Of a DNA stretch of 64,000 nucleotides, positions 54,324-63,210 are shown piece by piece. The position numbers and the translations under genes are program-made. Source of the stretch: Paenibacillus sp. (GTDB taxonomy: Bacteria; Bacillota; Bacilli; Paenibacillales; YIM-B00363). Where the stretch lies: the NCBI RefSeq assembly GCF_035645195.1, contig NZ_DASQNA010000025.1, positions 248,001-312,000 on the forward strand. The letters are read 5' to 3'. Positions within the stretch are counted from its first letter, which is position 1; every line of letters begins with the position of its first letter. The notes under the pieces are model-generated. The model worked only from the letters and a program-made list of their open reading frames with translations. It had not been told where the DNA came from and did no database searches.

Positions 54324-55757
54324 TTATAACCCGGCGCCGCGGAGCCACGCTTGAATTTCCTGCTCGGTCGGATCGACCGGATCCGGCTTCAAGCCTGGAA
54401 TGTAATTGCAAGCTTCGTATAGCGCCGGAATCGCGTTGGCATGGATGCCGACGGAGTGATGCACGTACGGCCCTTTGACCAGCTTCTCTTCCCACAGCGG
54501 CCAATCGTTCACCTCGACCCACACGTACGATCCGCGCGTGTACGGTCCTTGAATGCCGCGCGCTTTGCCGAGGAACAGCTGGTATTCGCCGTGATCGCCG
54601 TCGAAGCGCGCGAGCGTCATGTCGCCGCCCTTGATTTCGCCTTCGTGCGTGCCCGGCGCGTGGGAGTCGAACAAGAAGTGCTTTCTCAGCTTCGGTTTGT
54701 TCTCGACCGACAACGACACCGGGAAGTTGCCGCAATGGAACAGCAGCTCTCCGTTCGGGTTTTCCGGATGGCGGATCGTCAGGTCGGCGAAGAACGTCGG
54801 CGCTTGGTTCATCGTCGCGGCCTGCACCATGACGGAGGTGATCGCGCCGTGGATGTCCGTCTCGCAAGTGACCGGAATTTGCTCGTCCGTCAAAATCGCG
54901 TTCGCGAGGCAAGGCATAATGCCCATCGCGTCTTGGAGCGATGACCAGCATTGGATCGCGATCGCCGTGCTGCCCGTCTTGACGGCGTATTGCTTCATCG
55001 CGACTTTGAGCGAAGCGATCCGCCTTACGTCTTCTTCCGTCACCTCGGACCAATCGAGCTTTTCCTTGATGTAGTCGATGGCGGCCGTCAGCTCCGAGCT
55101 GTTCCCTTTCTCGATCTGCTTCGACGCTCTTTGGATGTCCACAAGCGTAATCGGATGAATTTCGATGCCGAACCTCTCGAGCAATTCGCCTTCGTTGCAT
55201 ATCATCGTCCAGAAGGAAGCCGGCCGAGGGCCGATCTGAAGGATGCGAAGGTTCCGGAACTGGCGCACGACGTTCGCCGCCGCGGCGAAGTTGACGAACC
55301 CGCGCTCGAACACCGGATCGTTCACGCGGCTGTTCGGGATATACGTGAACGGAACGTTAAACCGGCGAAGCACTTTGCCCGTCGCGAACAAGCCGCATTG
55401 CGTGTCGCGCAGCCGCATGCCGTCCTCGAGCGGCGCTTCGTCCCGCGGTCCCCACAGCAGCACCGGTTTCCCGAGCGCTTTGCCGACCCGCGCGACCGTA
55501 TCTTCCGTCCCGAAATTGCAGTGCGGGAAAAATACCGCGTCGACGCCTTCCTTCTTGAACCGGTCGGCGATTTGCTCGGCGTTGATGTGGTCGTCGTACA
55601 GCAGCCCTTCGGAATTCAATCCTTCCAAATCGACGATATCGATATCGAGGCCGAAACTATCGATTTTCTCGCGGATCATCACCTTGTACTTGTAAGCGTC
55701 TTCAGCGCTAAAAACGAATCTTCTCGTGGGTGCGTACCCGAGCTTTAATTTTTTCAT
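54324..55757 (-). CDS. L-fucose/L-arabinose isomerase-family protein
   Basis: A 477-aa protein of the fucose/arabinose isomerase fold, with two Rossmann-like domains and a C-terminal barrel. Visible parts are VFFPHCNFGTEDTVARVG, IAIQCWSSLQDAMGIMPC, PVTCETDIHGAITSVMVQ and LLFHCGNFPVSL, the last two holding the metal-ligand Glu, Asp and His expected of the family. GGAGG lies 8 bases before ATG 55757. It heads the operon with transketolase and kinase and should interconvert an aldose and a ketose. Relatives are poorly characterised, so the sugar is unknown. Confidence 0.85.
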   Translation of the reverse strand: MKKLKLGYAPTRRFVFSAEDAYKYKVMIREKIDSFGLDIDIVDLEGLNSEGLLYDDHINAEQIADRFKKEGVDAVFFPHCNFGTEDTVARVGKALGKPVLLWGPRDEAPLEDGMRLRDTQCGLFATGKVLRRFNVPFTYIPNSRVNDPVFERGFVNFAAAANVVRQFRNLRILQIGPRPASFWTMICNEGELLERFGIEIHPITLVDIQRASKQIEKGNSSELTAAIDYIKEKLDWSEVTEEDVRRIASLKVAMKQYAVKTGSTAIAIQCWSSLQDAMGIMPCLANAILTDEQIPVTCETDIHGAITSVMVQAATMNQAPTFFADLTIRHPENPNGELLFHCGNFPVSLSVENKPKLRKHFLFDSHAPGTHEGEIKGGDMTLARFDGDHGEYQLFLGKARGIQGPYTRGSYVWVEVNDWPLWEEKLVKGPYVHHSVGIHANAIPALYEACNYIPGLKPDPVDPTEQEIQAWLRGAGL

Positions 55758-55760
55758 GTG

Positions 55761-55819
55761 CTAAACCTCCATTAACTAAACTTTTTGATAAACAATGGCA
55801 ACTTTGACTAAACTGTTTA
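55761..55819. promoter_or_regulatory. ACTAAACT-type operator boxes before the catabolic operon
   Basis: CTAAAC at 55761-55766, ACTAAACT at 55775-55782 and ACTAAACT at 55807-55814 precede the isomerase gene. The last is part of TAAACTGTTTA (55809-55819), an exact palindrome with a central T. The same boxes stand before the LacI gene and the transporter operon, so they are probable LacI operators. Confidence 0.6.
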
Positions 55820-55962
55820 CTAGTTCTAATTACAGATTAACACCATAACTCTCAGCGGTCAACGTACTTTTAGCTCTATCTAGTTCTATTTTATGTTCCG
55901 TTTAACTGAAATATATCTAAACAGGGTCATTCCTTCTTGCATTTCTTTCACAATCGTTGTAC

Positions 55963-55983
55963 GCTAAACTCACTAAACTAAAC
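55963..55983. promoter_or_regulatory. ACTAAACT-type boxes before the LacI gene
   Basis: CTAAACT at 55964-55970, ACTAAACT at 55972-55979 and CTAAAC at 55978-55983 form a tight cluster 40 bp before the TTG start. This suits autoregulation by the encoded repressor. Confidence 0.55.
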
Positions 55984-56022
55984 ACAAACCTCTACTCTAA
56001 ACGGGAAACGGAGTTTTTAAAC

Positions 56023-57084
56023 TTGAAGCTGGAAGATATCGCAAAACTGGCCGGCGTATCCAAGTCCGCCGTATCGCTGGCCTTCAACGAAAAACCCGGT
56101 ATCAGCGCGGAAACGAGGGAACGCATCCTTCAAATCGCGAAGGAATATGGGTATACGCCGAAGCCGCGCGCGACGGCGGCGGAACCAACAGCGGCCAAAG
56201 CGCTAACGTTCCTCGTCATTACGAATTCCGGCATCGTACTGGAGGAGTACTATCAGCAGCCCTTTTTCCGCGAGTTGATTCAGTACATCGAGGAACGGTG
56301 CCGGGCGCAAGGATATTCCATGATGTTTTCTTCGGTCGACATGGGGGCGTTCGAGCGGGACATCCGTATCGCCGCCAACGACGCCCGTACGGACGGCATC
56401 ATCTTGCTCGGCACAAACCTATCGACCGAACATATATCGTTCATTGCCGAACAGATGGCGGACTTGGTCGTCCTTGATACGTGCTTCGACACGCTCCCGA
56501 TCCATTTCATCGAAATCAATAACTTCATGGGGGCGTACCAAGCGGGCAAGCACCTATGCGACATCGGGCATCGCCAAATCGGCTACATCGCCTCGAACGT
56601 TCGAATTCACAACTTTGAAGAGCGTCGGCGCGGCTTTACAGCAGCCCTCCAGGAGCAGGGGCTCAAAATCGCTGATGCCCACGTCTTTTCCGTCGCGCCG
56701 ACCATTCTTTCCTCCCAAGAGTCGCTTCGCAAGCAGTTGGAGCAATTTTTGCATACTGGGGAAACGATGCCGACGGCCTTCTTCTGCGAGTGCGACTATA
56801 TCGCCATCAGCGCGATGAAAACGCTCGCCGAGCTCGGCTTCCGCATTCCCGAGGACGTTTCAGTCGTTGGCTTCGACAACATCAACGAGTCTGTTATCGT
56901 CTCGCCTGAGTTGACGACGGTGCACGTTGAGAAAGAACGCATGGCGCATTGGGCGGTCGACCTGCTCGTCGGATCGATCGAGGGCGGAAGAGACGTTAAA
57001 ATGAAAATGAAGGTCGACACGCGTATGATCGTGCGCACCTCCTCCGCTGTTCCTCAATCGGCCGGCGCTTCCGTGGAAACGTAA
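56023..57084 (+). CDS. LacI-family repressor of the monosaccharide system
   Basis: A 353-aa regulator. TTG at 56023 has GGAG 9 bases upstream and puts the helix-turn-helix at the very N-terminus (LEDIAKLAGVSKSAVSLAF), as is normal for the family. The sugar-binding part runs from about residue 65 (LTFLVITNSGIVLEEYYQQP) to the end and includes FFCECDYIAISAMKTLAELG. It is divergent from the catabolic operon and convergent with the transporter operon, standing between the two parts it most likely controls through the ACTAAACT boxes. The inducer would be the imported sugar or an early product. Confidence 0.93.
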   Translation: MKLEDIAKLAGVSKSAVSLAFNEKPGISAETRERILQIAKEYGYTPKPRATAAEPTAAKALTFLVITNSGIVLEEYYQQPFFRELIQYIEERCRAQGYSMMFSSVDMGAFERDIRIAANDARTDGIILLGTNLSTEHISFIAEQMADLVVLDTCFDTLPIHFIEINNFMGAYQAGKHLCDIGHRQIGYIASNVRIHNFEERRRGFTAALQEQGLKIADAHVFSVAPTILSSQESLRKQLEQFLHTGETMPTAFFCECDYIAISAMKTLAELGFRIPEDVSVVGFDNINESVIVSPELTTVHVEKERMAHWAVDLLVGSIEGGRDVKMKMKVDTRMIVRTSSAVPQSAGASVET

Positions 57085-57097
57085 TCGCGACAGTATG

Positions 57098-57137
57098 AAT
57101 CAAAAAGTCCGAGCGCATCGCGCCGGACTTTTTTGAT
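57098..57137. terminator. Bidirectional terminator between LacI and permease genes
   Basis: AATCAAAAAGTCCG pairs with CGGACTTTTTTGATT (one bulged base), with GCG/CGC inside. T-runs lie on both strands, serving two convergent genes. Confidence 0.85.
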
Positions 57138-57147
57138 TTTCCTTGCT

Positions 57148-58209
57148 TTAACTTTTGCTGCGGCTTTCCATCGCCAGCTTATGCTGGAGGTTGCGCTGAA
57201 ATTGGTCGACAACAACGGCGAGCACAATGACGAGGCCAGTAATGACCATCTGCCAAAACTCGGAAACACCCATCATGACCATCCCGTCGCTCAGCACCCC
57301 GATGACGAACGCGCCTAAAATCGTGCCTCCGATCGACCCGCGCCCCCCTGCCAACGACGTACCGCCAAGCACCGCCGCCGCTATGGCGTTCAGTTCCCAC
57401 GTTTCGCCCGTCGCCGGATGCGACGCCACGAGCTGGGAAGAAACGATCAGACCGACGACGGCGGCGCAAAATCCCGAAATCATGTAAACGGCCATTTTCG
57501 TCCGCACGACGCGGATGCCGGACAGCTCCGCCGCCCGCTCGTTGCCGCCGACCGCGAAAATATGCCAGCCGAACGGCGTCTTCTTGAATATGTACGCCGC
57601 GACAAGGCCGATGGCGATCATAATCCAGATCGAATACGGCACCGCCAAAAAGCTGCCCGCTCCGAGCGCCGGAAAGCCCGTGTTGCCGAGCTCCTCTTTC
57701 CCGACCAGGTTCGGGAACGTCGCCCCGCCCGAGCGAAGCATGGAGAAGCCGCGCGCGACGTACAGCACGCCCAGCGTCGCAATGAACGGCGCGACGTTGA
57801 ACCGGGTGACGAGCAGCCCGTTCACCCCTCCGATCAATATGCCGCATAGGAGCGTGATCAGGATGACGATCGGCACGCTGAAAAACACGCTGACGCCGAA
57901 CATCGGCAAGACGAGACCTTCATAGATGAGCCCGCCGGCGATCATGCCGGTGAGTCCGACGATGGAACCGACGGATAAGTCGATTCCGCCGCTGACGACG
58001 ACGAACGTCATCCCGATACCCAAAATGGCATACAACGCCACGTGCTTGGCGATTAAAATCAAGCTTTGCGCGGACAAGAAGTTCGGAGCTAATGCGCTGA
58101 ACGTAATCAGCAATACAATCAACGCAATAAATGTGCGCGCCTTCAGCAGCAGCAGCCCGATTTGCGCGCCTTGACCTGCGCCGGATGTTCCTTTCATCTG
58201 TTGCAGCAT
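57148..58209 (-). CDS. Ribose-type sugar ABC transporter permease (RbsC type)
   Basis: A 353-aa membrane protein with 8 to 10 hydrophobic helices. Hallmarks are GGIDLSVGSIVGLTGMIAGG in the first third, VAPFIATLGVLYVARGFSML in the middle, and LGGTSLAGGRGSIGGTILGA near the end. The TAA of the ATPase gene and this ATG are 1 bp apart, with AAAGGAG upstream, so the two are coupled. It forms the channel for the sugar delivered by the 344-aa binding protein. Confidence 0.95.
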   Translation of the reverse strand: MLQQMKGTSGAGQGAQIGLLLLKARTFIALIVLLITFSALAPNFLSAQSLILIAKHVALYAILGIGMTFVVVSGGIDLSVGSIVGLTGMIAGGLIYEGLVLPMFGVSVFFSVPIVILITLLCGILIGGVNGLLVTRFNVAPFIATLGVLYVARGFSMLRSGGATFPNLVGKEELGNTGFPALGAGSFLAVPYSIWIMIAIGLVAAYIFKKTPFGWHIFAVGGNERAAELSGIRVVRTKMAVYMISGFCAAVVGLIVSSQLVASHPATGETWELNAIAAAVLGGTSLAGGRGSIGGTILGAFVIGVLSDGMVMMGVSEFWQMVITGLVIVLAVVVDQFQRNLQHKLAMESRSKS

Positions 58210-58210
58210 G

Positions 58211-59767
58211 TTACACGGACTCCTTTACTCGAGGTTTCGGGCGGAACCCGCCGTAGGACGCGTTCACCAACGCCTCTTCCGTAATTTGCTCCCCGGCGAA
58301 TTCGCCGGTAATTTTGCCGTTCGACATGACCAAAATGCGGTCCGAAATCGCCATTATTTCTTTCAACTCGGACGCGACCAGCAAAATGCTGAGCCCCTCC
58401 TCCGCGAACTGCCGCGCAATTTTGTACACGTCCGCCTTAGCGCCAACGTCGATGCCGCGCGACGGCTCGTCGAGCAGTAAAATGTTTGGAGACGTCAGCA
58501 TTCCCTTGCCGATGACGACCTTCTGCTGATTGCCTCCGCTCAGCGACAAAATCGGCAGCTTCCGGTCGGCGACTTTAATGTACAAATCTTTGATCATTCT
58601 CGTAATGCTCTCGTTTTCATCCTTCTCCGAAATGTGGAACAGCTTCGTATAGTTGGACAGGCTGGAGAGCGTCATATTTTTCGCAATCGAAAGCGCCTGC
58701 ACAAGCCCTTCCCGCTGCCGGTCCTCCGGCACGAGGGCGAAGCCCCTCTGGATTTGCTTCCAGACGGATTCGGGCTTAATTTTCTTGTCGTTCAAATACA
58801 GCTCGCCGCGCACTTCCGGCCGCAGCCCCATGATCGACTCGAGCAGCTCCGTCCGGCCGGCGCCGAGCAAGCCGTAAATGCCCAAAATTTCTCCGCGGCG
58901 AAGCTGGAACGATACGTCCTCCAAATAATAACCGCCCCCAGCGCGGGGCAGCGTAAACGATTCCACCCGCAACACTACTTCGCCTGGAGGCTTCGTGCTC
59001 CGCGTTATGGCCGCCGTCTGGCTATGACCGACCATGCTGCTGACGATCCAAGGGATATCGATGCCGCTTACCCGCTCCTCCGCCACGAGCTTCCCGTCCC
59101 GGAGGACGGTAATGTAGTCGCCGATGCGCATAATTTCTTCGAGCCGGTGCGAAATGTAAATGATCGAAATGCCCTGTTTCGTCAAATCTTCGATGAGGCG
59201 GAACAGCACCTCGACCTCCGCGCTGCTGAGCGACGACGTCGGTTCGTCCATGATGAGCACGTGCAGATCCTGCTGCGCCATCGTTTTCGCGATTTCCACG
59301 ATTTGCTGCTGGCCGACCTTCAGCTCCTGCACGAGCGTGTTCGGATCCATCGGATGCTCGAGCCGCTCCAATATTTGTTTCGTTCGTTCTATATGCTTCT
59401 GCTCGTCGATGGCGGCGCCGAACAGCTTCGTTTCTTCCCTCGCCATAAAAATGTTTTGCGCGATCGTCAAGTTCGGAAACAAATTGAGCTCTTGATGAAT
59501 GATGCCGATGCCCTTAGCGGACGCTTCGCGCGTGTTTTTCAAATGGATCTGCTCGCCATTCAAATAAATGGAGCCCTCGGTCGGTTGTTCGATTCCGGCC
59601 ATAATCTTCATCAGCGTCGATTTCCCGGCTCCGTTTTCGCCGATCAGCACGTTGACCTTACCTTTGTAGACATTGAAATCTACCTTATCAAGCGCTAGGG
59701 TCCCCGGGTACACCTTCGACACCTGTCGCGCCTGCATGCAAATTTCGTCTTTGGCGGGTGCGCCCAT
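58211..59767 (-). CDS. Ribose-type sugar ABC transporter ATPase (RbsA type)
   Basis: A 518-aa protein with two fused ATP-binding halves. The first half has the Walker A motif GENGAGKST (43-51) and DEPTSSLS as Walker B; the second has the degenerate GLLGAGRTEL, then LSLSGGNQQKVVIGKGML and DEPSRGIDVGAK. This pattern, with an impaired second site, is normal for RbsA and MglA. ATG at 59767 has GGAGGGGG upstream. It lies between the DUF2291 gene and the permease gene in one operon. Confidence 0.96.
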   Translation of the reverse strand: MGAPAKDEICMQARQVSKVYPGTLALDKVDFNVYKGKVNVLIGENGAGKSTLMKIMAGIEQPTEGSIYLNGEQIHLKNTREASAKGIGIIHQELNLFPNLTIAQNIFMAREETKLFGAAIDEQKHIERTKQILERLEHPMDPNTLVQELKVGQQQIVEIAKTMAQQDLHVLIMDEPTSSLSSAEVEVLFRLIEDLTKQGISIIYISHRLEEIMRIGDYITVLRDGKLVAEERVSGIDIPWIVSSMVGHSQTAAITRSTKPPGEVVLRVESFTLPRAGGGYYLEDVSFQLRRGEILGIYGLLGAGRTELLESIMGLRPEVRGELYLNDKKIKPESVWKQIQRGFALVPEDRQREGLVQALSIAKNMTLSSLSNYTKLFHISEKDENESITRMIKDLYIKVADRKLPILSLSGGNQQKVVIGKGMLTSPNILLLDEPSRGIDVGAKADVYKIARQFAEEGLSILLVASELKEIMAISDRILVMSNGKITGEFAGEQITEEALVNASYGGFRPKPRVKESV

Positions 59768-59768
59768 G

Positions 59769-60443
59769 TCAGCCCCCTCCTTCGACGAGTTCAAGCTTTA
59801 CCGGCGTGATAACGATGTTGCTTCCCGCCGTGAACGCGCCCGTGAACCGCACTTGTTGCTCCGCCAGCGACACCGGGTCCAGCCCGGCCAGCGCCTGTTC
59901 GTTCGCGCGCTTGTTCAGCGCGTTCGCGAGCTGCGCGTACTGAATTTGGTTTTTAAATTGGTCGAACTTCACGAAATCGAGCGAATCCCGAATCGACGTC
60001 CCTTTAATGACAGGTCCGATCTGGACCGTCGCATCCTTCGCGCCGTCGAACGGCGCCAGGTCGATGTCCAACGTGCCTGCCCTCGACTCGGTGTTAACAG
60101 CGAGCACTCGTGCCTCGCCCTTGACGATGAAATTCCATGGGGCGCCGTCCGCTCCGCTCCGTACGCCGTACGTTTCGCCGGCTTGCTCCGGATCTTTGGC
60201 GAGTGCGGACAGCACCTCGGCGATATCGTCCGCATTCTCGTTAAAATAGGCGTTCGTTCTCTCCCATTCCGCGCTAACGAACCCTTCGGCGTCGAAGCTT
60301 TCGTCAAACATGCCGCCCCCGGACGTCGTCGCCGCCGGGGAGTCGAGGCTTACGACCGTGCACGCCGGCAGGAGCAGCAACGATGCGGTCAGCAACGCAG
60401 TATGGGCCGCCATCCGTATTTTTCTGGGGCCTGTACGTTTCAA
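59769..60443 (-). CDS. DUF2291-family lipoprotein of the sugar transporter operon
   Basis: A 224-aa protein. TTG at 60443 is chosen because GGTGGGGG lies 7 bases upstream; the ATG at 60467 has no such site. A lipoprotein signal ends LLLLPACTV with Cys28 as anchor. The rest resembles DUF2291 proteins, which are found beside ribose-type transporters: FVSAEWERTNAYFNENADDI near residue 55 and IGPVIKGTSIRDSLDFVKF near 160. The function of the family is not known to me; its fixed place suggests an aid to sugar capture or transporter assembly at the membrane. Its stop codon is 1 bp from the ATPase start. Confidence 0.85.
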   Translation of the reverse strand: MKRTGPRKIRMAAHTALLTASLLLLPACTVVSLDSPAATTSGGGMFDESFDAEGFVSAEWERTNAYFNENADDIAEVLSALAKDPEQAGETYGVRSGADGAPWNFIVKGEARVLAVNTESRAGTLDIDLAPFDGAKDATVQIGPVIKGTSIRDSLDFVKFDQFKNQIQYAQLANALNKRANEQALAGLDPVSLAEQQVRFTGAFTAGSNIVITPVKLELVEGGG

Positions 60444-60529
60444 AGCGATTCCCCCACCCTTCTTCATGCTTCAAAGGTTTGCAAGGATGGCCCGGTAAAG
60501 CAGCCATCCCCGCAATTCCGCCAATTTAA

Positions 60530-61919
<1,390 letters not shown>

Positions 61920-62090
61920 TTACTGCTTGATTTGTCGGATTAACCGTTTAATTTCCCGAAGTTCCTTCAACATTTTTCGGTACGTCAAATATCCGACGAA
62001 CGATTTCACCGCGAAAAACAGAATGGCTCCGATGCCGACAAGAAGATAATTTCCTTTCACCCCATCGACAAAGTGATTGAAGCGGTCCAT
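61920..62090 (-). CDS. Small single-helix membrane protein, 56 aa
   Basis: The frame runs from ATG at 62090 to TAA at 61920, with CTGGAG 5 to 6 bases upstream and a strong terminator at the end. The sequence starts MDRFNHFVDGVKG, has one membrane helix (YLLVGIGAILFFAVKSFVGYL, here up to 20 residues: YLLVGIGAILFFAVKSFVGY) and ends in a basic, amphipathic tail (RKMLKELREIKRLIRQIKQ). The helix and Lys/Arg-rich end resemble many short Gram-positive membrane proteins. I do not recognise a family. Its position between the sugar operon and the unknown gene trio gives no clue to its role. Confidence 0.75.
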   Translation of the reverse strand: MDRFNHFVDGVKGNYLLVGIGAILFFAVKSFVGYLTYRKMLKELREIKRLIRQIKQ

Positions 62091-62192
62091 AGCGTCTCCA
62101 GATCATGGTATATTGGATGTACCATTATCATGTACGGTTGGGACGAGAATCATTCCCTTGCGCGCTCGTCGGACGAACTTTGCTTATTTCGT

Positions 62193-62591
62193 TTACTTCT
62201 TTTCCTGAATTAACCCTTCTCTTACGAACAATTCGTACACGACTTCCTGTTCGCTGGACTCCATGCACGACGACATGACGATGTTCAATTCTTTCTCTCC
62301 GATCGAATCTTGTTTATACTCCGCCATCCATTGCTTGAACTTGTCCAGCGCCCGCACCCTTGTTTCCGCCGCAATATAATCTTGGTGATCGGTCAGCGTT
62401 TTTTCGGCGAGCTGTTCCCATTGATCGTCAAGAAATTGGTGCAGCTTCTCGGGCGTCAAGTCCGCCGAATCGAGCAGACCGGAACGTTCTGCGCCTTTCA
62501 GCAAGCGCGCGATTTCCTTAGCGACTTCATTAGGGTCTTGCTGTATTCGGTTCGGTGCATGGTGGTTATCTTGTTTCCCGTTGCCGCTCAA
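62193..62591 (-). CDS. Hypothetical protein, 132 aa
   Basis: Starts at TTG 62591 with AAGGAG 8 bases upstream. The start overlaps the stop of the preceding small gene (TTGA), a sign of coupled translation. It is soluble, largely helical and acidic, with PNEVAKEIARLLKGAERSGL near residue 20 and a C-terminal SSCMESSEQEVVYELFVREG. I recognise no family. It is the last of three overlapping genes. Confidence 0.75.
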   Translation of the reverse strand: MSGNGKQDNHHAPNRIQQDPNEVAKEIARLLKGAERSGLLDSADLTPEKLHQFLDDQWEQLAEKTLTDHQDYIAAETRVRALDKFKQWMAEYKQDSIGEKELNIVMSSCMESSEQEVVYELFVREGLIQEKK

Positions 62592-62776
62592 GTCAATCGC
62601 TCCTTATATCGCTCAGTATTTGAACCTGCTTTTGCTAGCATAAACTTATTGAATTCGGGTTGCAAAGGGTCCGAAACTCCGGCTTGTTCCCTCTGCAACG
62701 GTTGGATATATTGGTGTTTCGTAGACGAAGCCGCACTGGCACGCTGAGGAAGGCGTATTTCGCGAGAGGAGCCCAT
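62588..62776 (-). CDS. Hypothetical protein, 62 aa
   Basis: ATG at 62776 shares one base with the stop codon of the 100-aa gene, and its own TGA overlaps the TTG start of the 132-aa gene. This double coupling supports a real gene despite the small size. The peptide is rich in Gln, Ser and Arg, with no membrane helix (for example QREQAGVSDPLQPEFNKFML near residue 29). No clear ribosome site precedes it. No family is recognised. Confidence 0.5.
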   Translation of the reverse strand: MGSSREIRLPQRASAASSTKHQYIQPLQREQAGVSDPLQPEFNKFMLAKAGSNTERYKERLT

Positions 62777-63078
62777 CACGACTTAGACGTGCTCTCTATG
62801 CTCCGGGAAGAATGTCCCTCGTTATCCGGCGTTTTGGCCGCGGAAGGGCAGAATTCCTTAACATAGCTAAAGATGAGCTCCATAACGACGCGCTCGCGTT
62901 CCGTTTTTACGTAAAAACAATGTCTGCTCCAGTCAAGCAGTTGGATCGCCCCGCGAATTTCGCCGTTCGCAGCTTGTTCGGCGGCCGTTGCGACTTCCCG
63001 TTGCTCCGGAACCCGATGATGCCGGCGGTAAAACCCCACCGCTTTTGAAATGGCCTGATAATCAAACGTTTGTTCCAT
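62776..63078 (-). CDS. Hypothetical protein, 100 aa
   Basis: ATG at 63078 is preferred; a TATAAT word at 63099-63094 lies just upstream and would leave too little room for the GTG at 63090. The protein is soluble with the segments FDYQAISKAVGFYRRHHRVP at residue 4 and ERERVVMELIFSYVKEFC near 65. It may be a small helical regulator or adaptor, but no family is recognised. It opens the group of three overlapping genes. Confidence 0.65.
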   Translation of the reverse strand: MEQTFDYQAISKAVGFYRRHHRVPEQREVATAAEQAANGEIRGAIQLLDWSRHCFYVKTERERVVMELIFSYVKEFCPSAAKTPDNEGHSSRSIESTSKS

Positions 63079-63182
63079 AAGTTCACCCACGCCATTATAC
63101 CAAGAGGACGTTGCTCATTCCCCAGGAAATCTTCTCCTCGCCCCTCGTCGGGCGGCGACAATCGTCCTGCTCATGCCAAGAA

Positions 63183-63206
63183 GACCTCGGTCATCCGACC
63201 GAGGCC
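63183..63206 (-). terminator. Hairpin after the CorA-like gene
   Basis: ACCTCGGTC (63184-63192) pairs with GACCGAGG (63197-63204) around CATCC. The T-tail on the minus strand is weak (TCTTCTTGG). It lies just after the CorA-like stop codon. Confidence 0.6.
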
Positions 63207-63210
63207 ATAG

